Source: Symbiodinium natans
Lineage: Eukaryota; Sar; Dinophyceae; Suessiales; Symbiodiniaceae
Assembly (NCBI GenBank): GCA_905221605.1
Contig: CAJNDS010002370.1
Coordinates: forward strand, 62,001 to 126,000
DNA length: 64,000 bases
Reading direction: 5' to 3'
The translations under genes and the position numbers were made by a program. The notes beneath the pieces are model-generated. The model searched no databases and was not told the DNA's origin. It worked only from the letters and a program-made list of their open reading frames with translations. Below are positions 55,896 through 64,000 of the stretch, in pieces. Each line of letters opens with the position of its first letter. Positions within the stretch are counted from its first letter, which is position 1.

Positions 55896-56232
55896 CAGAC
55901 TTGCCTGGTACGAGAGCAAGAGACACAGTAAGCAAATCGATGCATGTATTGACATGCACTCCAAGAACCAACGTCGTGAACGCTTCACAGGATGCTGAAA
56001 GCCCGACACGGCTCTCCGCCATGTTTTGGTGCAGTGCGGACCTTGATGTCACCGAGCTTCACCCGTGTGGGGCGGCACACAGCGGCTACACTTCGGCTAC
56101 ATCCCAGGTGGCCGGCAGTGCGACTCCGCTCTCGCTGACCACCTCCACATGTTCGGGAGCAGCGTGTCCTTAGCAGGACTAAACGTACCCAAAGATGGTG
56201 CTGTAAAACCCAGGCCCTGATGAGAGTTCGGC

Positions 56233-56268
56233 CATTCAGTCCAGTCGTGAAGCTCGCAATCCACTGGC
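56233..56268 (-). CDS. TSP1 start exon PVDCELHDWTE(W)
   Basis: A 36-nt exon: GAG|G acceptor, frame PVDCELHDWTE plus TG, GC donor. It has the same end phase as the other A exons. Its B exon was not identified with confidence. Confidence 0.65.
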
Positions 56269-56584
56269 CTCAAGTCCAGCATTTGCCGGCTGAGGAAAAA
56301 AGAGATCACGTGCAACCAACGCGCAACCAAGGATGGTTCGGCTTTTCTTGGCAGTCAATTGGCGGCACCTGCAAGTCGGGCTGCGCAGGAACTGAGACTG
56401 AGGTGGGACAAGGCATGATGTGGGATGATGTGTGGGCCTCCAGTTGCAAGGGCAAGTTGCCCGGCATATCTGGATCATATGGTCGAACCCTGGGCTCGGC
56501 AATGGCTCTCTTACTGCTCTCTTGCAGAAGCTGGGAGTCTCTTGCAATCTCTTGCAGTAATCGTGTGATGGAAGCCGGCTTGCT

Positions 56585-56690
56585 GAGAACGCGGCGGGCC
56601 AGGATTGCATGGCTCGATGACCTGTCGATTTCTCTGTTCCACCCGCGCTGCTCTCGCACAGCTCCCACAGCCCACCTTGAGGGCTGCGAG
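56585..56690 (-). CDS. Possible TSP1 middle exon
   Basis: A minus frame reads VGCGSCARAARVEQRNR, then QVIEPCNPGP, resembling a TSP1 B exon with Arg ladder. Phase does not match the upstream A exon, so this is tentative. Confidence 0.3.
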
Positions 56691-57059
56691 GGCACACGGC
56701 TTGCCCTTTCCGGTGGCAAAATGAGATATGAACCGATTCCTGGCAAGACTGTCAATAGGCCACATTGGCGCGACGTAGCGAGGCACAACCGGAAAACAGG
56801 CAATTCTGAATGCATCAACGCACCCAGACAAGTTCAAATCACTGCTCTTGTCCTCTCCCTGATGCCAAAGCAATGGCAGCTGCAATGCGACCTTACAAGA
56901 ATGGTCAGATGCTGGCGTCCTCGACCCCCCCACATGGTAGGGGAGGTGGTTGGGTGAAAGAGGCGGCGGCGGGGCCTAGAACCTGAAACCCTGAAACCAT
57001 ATCAGCCCGCCCTAAACCAGAAGCTCCAATCCTTAACCCCATTTCTTCGACCCACAGCC

Positions 57060-57200
57060 ACAGGAGGGAAGACCATGACCCTAAAACCCTAAATCCTGGC
57101 AGATTTTAGGGTCTTCGGCGGGCTTGCAGTGCTGATTAAGAGTCTTAGGGTTCTAGGGTTGAGTGTGTTGGGGTATGGGGCTTGCATGAGGGTTTTGGGA
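57060..57200. repeat. Degenerate telomere-type repeats in both orientations
   Basis: CCCTAAA words at about 57080-57092 face TTTAGGG/CTTAGGG words at 57103-57160. Confidence 0.55.
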
Positions 57201-57357
57201 CTTAATTAGGGATGAGGAGCTGATAATAACCGCGAACCCAGACTCCCAGAGCATATACACTTCACTTCACGCAGGTCTTCACCAATTGCCCACACGGTCA
57301 CACGTGCTACGCGAGCTCATATCTAGCCTGTGTCTTGACCACAGCAGGGGGCGCGAC

Positions 57358-57392
57358 CATTGGCCCCATTCGTGCAGCTGGCAATCCGTATC
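57358..57392 (-). CDS. TSP1 start exon DTDCQLHEWGQ(W)
   Basis: A 35-nt exon: GAG|G acceptor, DTDCQLHEWGQ plus TG, GT donor; same structure as the other A exons. Confidence 0.7.
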
Positions 57393-57959
57393 CTCGACAC
57401 AAGGCCTCACAAAGTCTCACAGACTCTTCACGCGGAGTCTCAAACTTCAAGACACGAAGGTAACGCTGCCATCGGCAGGAGTAGGAAAGCACCCGGTGCA
57501 TCATGCGAGCAAGTGGCTGCAAGTGGCTGCAGACTTGGTACCTTGGATGGACCAAACATGCGGACTTTACCTGACTAAGTGGCTGTGGCCACTTGTCGAA
57601 AGACTTCTGCTTAGGGAGATGCTCGTCGCGTGGACCAGCAGCAGCTTTGCCACAGCTACTCGGCCTGCAAGCGTTGGCCGTGTTATGTGCCAACGAAGCC
57701 TTGAGCTATCTTTCACGTGCTGTCTCATCGCAAGGAAAAGCCGTGAAGTGAAGAGTTCGTTGAGTTCATGAGTGTTCTTTCCTGTCTTGCAATTTAGCCA
57801 GTGAGAAGGCGAGAGGAGTTGAACCTACATGTACAGAACCGTCAAAAGCAAGAGCTCCTTTCCACGCTGTGTCCTCCCCCCCCCCCAGATGCCCGGAGGG
57901 CCCTGACATAGACTTGTGACTTGATTCAGAAGCCTTGATTCAAAAGCCTTAACATGCTC

Positions 57960-57995
57960 ACAAAGAAGGAGTCTATATATATATATATATATATC
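57960..57995. repeat. (AT)n microsatellite
   Basis: About ten uninterrupted AT units. Confidence 0.9.
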
Positions 57996-58969
57996 GGAAT
58001 CCTCCTCCGCTGCCCAAAGCTTTGTAAAAATGCAGCCTCAGCTGTTCTCGGGCCCCCGCTGCTCCTTGACAACCCTTCACCAACACCGCGGAATCCCGCT
58101 TGAGTGGAGTGCCAAACCCTAGAAAATGTGTCCACTCCTGGAGTTGTCGAGTATCCTGGCCTGAGGCCCACATACTCCCCCACATACTCCCACATACTCC
58201 CACGTACTCCCACATGCTCCCTAAATTTCCCCAGTTCCCCTGAAACGACTATTCTTGAGGTGGGCAGTCCACACATGATGCCCGCAGTGGACCTGGAGGC
58301 CCCTTCAAAAGTTGTGTCCCACAGTATGTCGCTTGTTGTGCTTCCAAAAAGAATGCTCCAATGGTGGGGAGTCGGGAGCATTTCATGCGGATGTGGCATT
58401 TTCAGCACGTCCTACTGCCATCTCCCAGAATGACAGAAAACCAGCGAAATCTTGCACGAACCAGGCTGATGATGGCTGATGTCTCAGGCATTTACTGGAT
58501 TTCAAGATTGCGACTGCGAGATTGATAGCTGCTGGAACATGTTGCGGAGCAGGAGGTCCAGGAGCTCCAGGCCTGCAGAACTCTGCCATGACTACTAGGA
58601 GTATCTCAGCATCTCTGGCTGCAAGCTCTTTACTGCGTCTTTACTCATTGCCATCTTTCCCTTACATGACTCGGCTGCGTGCTCCCCATCGGCCATCCAC
58701 ACAGCCGCTCCCGCAGGGCCTCTCGATGTCTGAAGGTTGCCATGCTCAAGGCCATGTAGGCCATGCTCAAGTAAGAGCCCTGTACTCGTGCCAACAGGTG
58801 CCAACTCTCTGCGGCCGTGCAGCTGCGTGTTGCAAGGGAATGCTTGCTCCATGTCCTGTCTCCAAAGATACCAGATTGACGCACACTGATAGCACGATGC
58901 AAGCATGAGAAAGGTCAGCAACATGAGGAAGATGAGACAGCTTACGCAATTCTTACTCATCTTACGCGC

Positions 58970-59252
58970 CTGGGGCTCGCATTCCTTGCCGCCATTCCTG
59001 GGAGCTTCCATTACAGCCTGCAAGGATCTTGAGTGCAGAGACAGGCTTCAAGGAACAAAGCTTGTTCTTGAATAGGCACCCTCGACCGTCGCTTTGTTCC
59101 ACCGCCGCATTCGCAAGAACAATCTGACCACGCGCCCCTCAGTATTCAGGAGCTGGAGATTGAGCAAAATGTTTGAGGACCCTTGGACTTGCTGAGGCTT
59201 GGCTCGACACCAATCTGCCCAGCGACAGTCAACCAGTGAGCACTGGCTCACC
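58970..59252 (-). CDS. Complete three-exon TSP1 module
   Basis: Exon A 59211-59252 reads VSQCSLVDCRWAD plus TG (GT donor). Exon B 59068-59137 starts with the G completing Trp and reads GAWSDCSCECGGGTKRRSR then VPIQ (GA donor). Exon C 58970-59017 reads AVMEAPRNGGKECEPQ (GC donor). The phases close exactly (2+1, 0, 0). The order DCxWxxW / WSxCSxxCGGGxxxRxR / NGGxxC is a textbook TSP1 repeat, an adhesive disulfide-stapled domain of secreted and surface proteins. Downstream of C, read-through gives a hydrophobic stretch (CLIFLMLLTFLMLASC) that is more likely intron. Confidence 0.85.
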
Positions 59253-59639
59253 CTGCATTTTGCAGAGAATGCGAAGCTGCTCAGCTAAGCGACAGCCGGC
59301 TGACGCCAAAACTGGCGCTGAGTTGCTCAGGAGAGAGCTGACAAATCGATAGCTCCTTCAAAGGGCCTTCGCCTGAGAGTCTCAGATAGTTTGAGTCCTA
59401 GAGCGTTCCATGGTGGTCCATACGGGGGAAATTCTTGTCATCTCTTGCCCGCATCGCAGTCCCCGTTTTCGCCCACATTCCGCGGCCGGGTCTCGGCTAT
59501 TCTCCATTGTAGCCAGAGCCATAACTTCCGGGCCCCCCACACGCGTTGCCCCCCGCCAGCGCCTCGGAGAGGATCCGCCGCTCCCTGCACAAAACTGCAC
59601 AAAATTGCACAAAGCGTGAAAAGTTGCCCAAAGACATCG

Positions 59640-59692
59640 CAGAGAACACAAGAGAGGAGAACACAAGAGAGGAGAACACAAGAGAGGAGGCA
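59640..59692 (+). repeat. 15-bp AGAGGAGAACACAAG tandem repeat
   Basis: Three to four perfect head-to-tail copies. Confidence 0.9.
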
Positions 59693-60183
59693 CGACTTCG
59701 CCACTCTTTGGAGCGCACCGTTGCTTTGAGCCCTCGCCGCAGCGCGCGCTGCACTGGGACCTTTGAAGCAGATGGCACAAAACGAAACTGCACAAAAAAA
59801 CACGATGCCTAAATCTGCGACTAAGATCACTAAGATCTGTTGAGCTTCCTGCCATTGCTCCCATTGAGACCTTGCTGAACATGCGAGAGCTGACAATGCC
59901 ATTGCTTCCAAGTACAGCAATATGCGGCAATTGCTCTTCCTGTGTCCGGCACCACTGGCAGTCAGATGTCTGCATGGGGTTGCAGGCACCTTTTTGACCG
60001 TCTGGGTTCCAAATGGACTCGAAGATTCACCCATCTGACAACCCAGGCCTGTGTTGCAATCCGACACCATCCGCAGCAGATGGTGGCCTAGTTCACAAAG
60101 AAGATCAAAGAAGTAATAAGTAAGAAGCACATACGAGACAGCGGATAACTGTGGGCCACTGCCACAGAAGCCATCTTGATGAC

Positions 60184-60277
60184 CTGGCTCCTTCACAGCA
60201 CTGCGCGCGATGAGGAATGTCGAAAGCAGGGTCGCAAGCAACACCGCATAGCAGCTTTTTTGCAGCAAACCGGGCAT
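60184..60277 (-). CDS. Possible signal-peptide first exon
   Basis: ATG at 60277 opens MPGLLQKSCYAVLLATLLS then TFLIARSAVKEP, a classical signal peptide shape, ending at a GT donor (CCAG|GTCATC). It lies just upstream of the complete TSP1 module at 59.2 kb on the same strand and could be the start of that gene; the link is inference. Confidence 0.45.
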
Positions 60278-60299
60278 GCTCAAAGCTGCGTTGGCTTCT

Positions 60300-61650
60300 T
60301 TGGTTGTCGAGTCGTTTGAGCCCGTTTGCCGAATAGAAGTTGCCTCGCCGCAAGGACATCGAGGAGACTCTCAGCCACTCGCTTTCGCTAAGCTCTATCT
60401 GAAAGTAAAAGCTGAGGAACGCCTGAGCAATGGCCCAGAAGGTGCTCCCGCAGTTGCTCCCGCGCTTTTGCAGGCAATGCAGCCAATCGCATACGCCGTT
60501 CCTCCAGGGAGCTTCAGAATCTTCTTTACAACTCTCAACCTCGATGCACAACAAATCTGGTGCATGTTTGCATTCATATATCACCATCACCCTTGCGTTG
60601 AGTATGTCTATTTCATGATTTCCGAAAAGCTCTTCTGCAGAAGCGCACACACACACAATCGAACGCACTGCCCACGCAAATCCAAACCAGCAGCAGCGAA
60701 AACGTGGGATATAGGTATAGGGAACCATGGAATCACTCCCGCACCCGCATGCAAAGCACCAGCAGATCCTGGGATGCGAGGGTTTTCAATTCCTCGACGA
60801 GGGTTGCCAGCTTCGATGCAGAGACGTCCGCGGCGCCAGACTTGTCCTTTGGCGGGGCGAGTAAATGGGTGCCTATTTGAGCTATTCGGATGACGGTTCC
60901 GGCCTGTTTTGCAATAACATTTCACACATCGTCCACTCTGGGTTACGCCTTATGCCACATGCCTTATATGCTGGATGAGAAAACCGTGTGGCCGGTGGCT
61001 CTTACAAGACAACAACAGGAAGAGAGGAGAGCAAGTGAGGAGAAGAGGAGAAAAGATGCCTTCCTGGGGTCTGCTTTATTCCAGCCCCCCGTGTCGAATC
61101 AGAAGCAAGAATTTGTCACGCCCATGCTGAATAATTGCCGGCTCCCAAAGGATGTGGACAGATGTGGACAGTGACTCGGACAGCGAGCGGTCCTATCAAA
61201 CTATGTGCCTTTGACAATTGAGGTTCCCCAACCATGCCCTGGGGCTCATATGGCGTCGCGAAGATGGGCGCAAGCGATGTGGCTTACAACTCAACTTACA
61301 ACGTTTGATCGAACCAGATGGACTGCGCTCGGTTTGATTCGTTCATCAGTAGCAACCGCCATTCAAACATCTGCCAAGGCAATCATACTAGGCAATTTAA
61401 AGAGGGCCGGATTTGCAATGCAGCGCGATTACAGAACAGGAAGCAGAGATGGGCCAAGTTGCCAACACCTGCGGGTTCATGCTGGGTGTCGATTGCCGGG
61501 CTTGCTTTTTCCCGAAGTTGCCAAAGACCGCATCCAGGTTGTTTGCACTGCCATCCTGCTAAGCTGCCGCAGTGTGCGATCAGCAGCGAAGCAGAACTCT
61601 GCTAGCTCACACGCACTCGCGATTGCAGGGCGCGAGGATGTCCTCAAACA
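60300..61650. other. No gene recognised
   Basis: Frames up to 207 codons exist on both strands but none has a family motif or consistent splice pattern. Confidence 0.35.
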
Positions 61651-61689
61651 AGCTTGCCAAGCGCGACTGATCCGACTTTGACTCCTTCG

Positions 61690-61950
61690 AGCCTGGGGCT
61701 TGCTGGCAAAACCACATGTTTGCTGCGTTGCTACGTATGGCAGACAAAGTCCGGAGATGTGCGGAGCTACAGCGCCGACGGTCAAGGTCAAGGAGTCAAG
61801 GACTACCTTCTGCGCCGTCACAAATCCTCCCTCCGGCCCAGTAGTTCCCGTACTTCGGAGTAAAGTAAAGCTCACAACTCCGTATGCTTTTTGTTCAGTA
61901 ACTACTGCAGCTGTGATGCGAGTGCGGGCTGCAGGTCGGCAGACCTTCGT
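61690..61950 (-). CDS. Unrecognised coding-like stretch
   Basis: Within a 188-codon minus frame the part TAAVVTEQKAYGVVSFTLL, GFVTAQKVVLDSLTLTVGA, HISGLCLPYVATQQTCGFA is Val/Thr-rich and alternates like a beta-sheet extracellular domain. No family recognised. It could be part of the TSP1 gene upstream of the signal exon candidate or a separate gene. Confidence 0.35.
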
Positions 61951-62624
61951 CTCCGGCTTGCGAAGCGGCCGCTTCTGTGGCTTTCGGTCCTTGGAAGCTC
62001 CCAGTCCAGACGAGCCCTTCACTCCCCATTCCCTTTGCAGCATCGTAATGGGTCAGGGCAAAGTGTGGGTCCAGGCTTAAGGGGCGCTGAGGCTTTAAGA
62101 TAAGATAAGTAGGCGAGAGATCGGTCAGTCCATGCGCTACACTTGTAAGTCTACAGTGGGTCAGTGGGGTTTACGCTTGTCACATCTTGCCAGTCCCCAC
62201 CCGTTTTGCTCCTGGCTCCAAGTTTTCAGGGCTCGTTCGGTGACTGTTCGATCCAGACAGAGGACTCACCTTCTACGTCGCCGCTGCCCGAAAATGTGCA
62301 ACAATGCAGGCAGGCAGCTTTACTGTGGCTCTGCGACAGCAGCAGTACCCCGGCCAGCCGGACTTGACGAAATGCCTGACAACTGCACGCACGCGTGCAT
62401 GCACCGCACCACACTTATACTGTAGTGCTTAGCTTGCTCACACTATCACCGATGCCACCAGCCACCAACCAATTCGACTCATCTACATCCGATACATTTA
62501 CACACACCCGCCCACACAACTGCCCACACACCTGCTCCCGTGCCCACCCACACACCCGCCCACACACCCGCACCCGCGCCCTCCCACGCACGCACGCACG
62601 CAAGATGGTGACTAAATTGTTTGC

Positions 62625-62654
62625 CTCTGGATCGCCACCTTTGTCGGGATGAAC
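62625..62654 (-). CDS. J-domain (DnaJ) HPD-motif micro-exon or remnant
   Basis: The minus strand reads VHPDKGGDPE between a GCGAG|G acceptor and a GC donor, a 30-nt block. HPDKGGDPE is the conserved HPD loop of J-domain co-chaperones, which stimulates Hsp70 ATPase. Flanking helices of the J domain were not found, so it is either one micro-exon of a split gene or a chance or relict match. Confidence 0.35.
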
Positions 62655-63107
62655 CTCGCCAGCAGAAAAGTGCATCAGACGGCCGCGTGGTAAATCATGT
62701 CCGAGAAAAAGATTGCGCAAGTGCAGGCCTTCAGGAGACGTTCGCGGTACGCACGGCGGACTGTGCGGGGACATGCTCCAGCTTCAACTTGAAGCACCGA
62801 GCGTGCGTCAACCAGACGCATTTCTGTCCCGCAAACGCAATGGCCTGAAATTCTGAAACCTTATGCTCCCTGGCACTTCCCTGGCACTATCACATCCTTA
62901 AGCTCCTTTGCTTCCCCTTTGCGTCCCTTTGCGTTCCAATGCCAACAGTTCACAGTTGAACATCGTTTAACTCTGCCTCAGTGTAAATGTGACTCTTACC
63001 GTCTTACCTCAAACACTGCTGGATTCGAGCTTGATCCTCAGTTGTCAGCGGTCAGTGCGCAAGCGCTGCCAGATTTCAGAAGCTGTGATCTCTTTCAAGG
63101 AATGGTC

Positions 63108-63179
63108 CTGCAAGGATCTTTCTCGCATCATCTGACCACCGCCACAAGTGCGGTCACAACGCGACCACATTGACCATTC
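63108..63179 (-). CDS. TSP1 module exon (EWSMWSRCDRTCGGG)
   Basis: A 72-nt exon between an AAG|G acceptor and a GA donor, phase 0 in and out. It reads EWSMWSRCDRTCGGGQMMR then ERSLQ, with the full WxxWxxC-x3-CGGG core and Arg ladder. It is upstream of the signal exon candidate at 60.3 kb, so it belongs to an earlier gene or shows that candidate is wrong. Confidence 0.75.
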
Positions 63180-63539
63180 CTTCCGCTCATGACTTGGAGA
63201 TACGTTGCAAAGTGTGCAAAGGAAAAGAAAATTGATGAGACTGCGGCGGAGAGGACGCACTGCTGCGGCTGCCTGTATGTTGTAGATACATGGGGGAAGG
63301 GGGGGACCACACAAGTACAAGGCAGCACCTCGCTGATTTACAAAAAGGGCTGCGCATGCTATTGGGGTACAAGATTCAATGCAAGCGCTAAGTCAGGTTG
63401 AGGCTACACGTCAGAGGGGCTCGCAGTTCCCTGCTAATTACGGATTGCAGTAAGATGCCTCTAAGCCTCAAACACCTTCTGCATCAACGCTCCTGCCTGT
63501 CTCTTGGAATTGTCTCAATCAAGCTGGCAGGGCATGGGC

Positions 63540-63645
63540 CTGAGCAATCCAGCGAATCTCATCAAGGTCTTTAACTGCAGCAATGATTGCGAGCTCCAGG
63601 CGTCCGCCCGGACCAGGGGGCACAATGACATGCCGCTGTCGGAAC
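63540..63645 (-). CDS. Unrecognised exon
   Basis: A 106-nt block between an AAG|G acceptor and a GC donor, reading FRQRHVIVPPGPGGRLELA and IIAAVKDLDEIRWIAQ. Phase closes (1 in, 0 out) and composition is strongly protein-like. No family recognised. Confidence 0.45.
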
Positions 63646-64000
63646 CTTATAGGCTTTGTGTGCACCAGCAATTTCAGATGTTTGCCGAAACAAGCAGGAT
63701 AAATGGCGTGACAGCCCAGGGTAGCACCACTGCCTGGCGTGCAGCTGCTGCCCCTGCGCGTCAGGACATTGATACCACATTATTCTCATTATTGATCGGT
63801 ATTGGATTCGTGATGTTGCCTACGGGTGCTTTGTCAAATCAGCAATCGTTCTTGTCGCTCATGCAACTTTCCCGGAATGGAGGTATGAAAACTGAGGGAG
63901 GGAGGGGATGTCCAGCCATGTCCAGCCCCTCCGCCGCCCCTCCAGAGTGCTGAAACAACTCTACGACGAGTCGACGACTCTATGAGCAGCAAGCACTGAA

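Noticed and set aside
1-64000. Dinoflagellate spliced-leader sequence or its relics at gene starts
   Set aside because: I looked for the TTTTGGCTCAAG core on both strands and saw no convincing copy; it therefore gives no extra support to the taxonomic call.

Overview
This window is nuclear DNA of a eukaryote, most likely a dinoflagellate (Symbiodiniaceae-like). The evidence is in the gene structure. Coding sequence is cut into very short exons. Acceptors are almost always AG followed by G. Donors are GC, GA or GT. All genes I could recognise lie on the minus strand, as in dinoflagellate unidirectional clusters. Telomere-type TTTAGGG repeats occur internally. There is no prokaryotic operon structure, and most long open frames are random or lie in low-complexity repeats. 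The organism is an inference; no species marker was seen.

Layout. 0.3-6.4 kb: a decayed minus-strand retroelement (gag-like part, reverse transcriptase, RNase H, methyltransferase-like domain) and beside it a proline-rich ORF with a RapZ-C-like CSAGKHRS motif. 6.5-8.4 kb: AT-rich DNA, a palindromic TTTTAAAA repeat family and a TTTAGGG array. 8.5-22.2 kb: exons of a NOP2/NSUN1-type rRNA m5C methyltransferase. Its catalytic core is split by an intron of about 8.5 kb that holds a separate type I L-asparaginase gene on the same strand. One asparaginase intron in turn holds a 1.65-kb pure-purine tract. 22.7-23.8 kb: a TraB-family C-terminal exon. 26.9-29.9 kb: unrecognised minus-strand exons. 30-36 kb: mostly gene-free, with a C-rich satellite. 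36.5-37.3 kb: an intronless GT25 glycosyltransferase. 38.3-63.2 kb: many thrombospondin type-1 (TSP1) modules on the minus strand, built from tiny phase-matched exons; these probably form one giant or several tandem secreted or surface proteins. Inside this stretch, at 44.3-50.4 kb, lie a dimeric ATGCAT-rich satellite and a GCGTGACACCC minisatellite in forward-reverse-forward blocks.

The most unusual item is a 1-kb GC-rich open frame (47.31-48.32 kb) with two copies of a phage tail-fibre-like motif (YSKSESDxRY). It sits exactly inside one minisatellite unit. Next in interest are the asparaginase nested in NOP2, its 15-nt micro-exon carrying the catalytic HGT motif, and the three-exon TSP1 module whose phases close exactly.

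Exon boundaries were worked out by eye from protein family conservation and phase closure. Those giving an exact phase match are reliable; unmatched ends are approximate. Genes here are incomplete: several connecting exons were not found.
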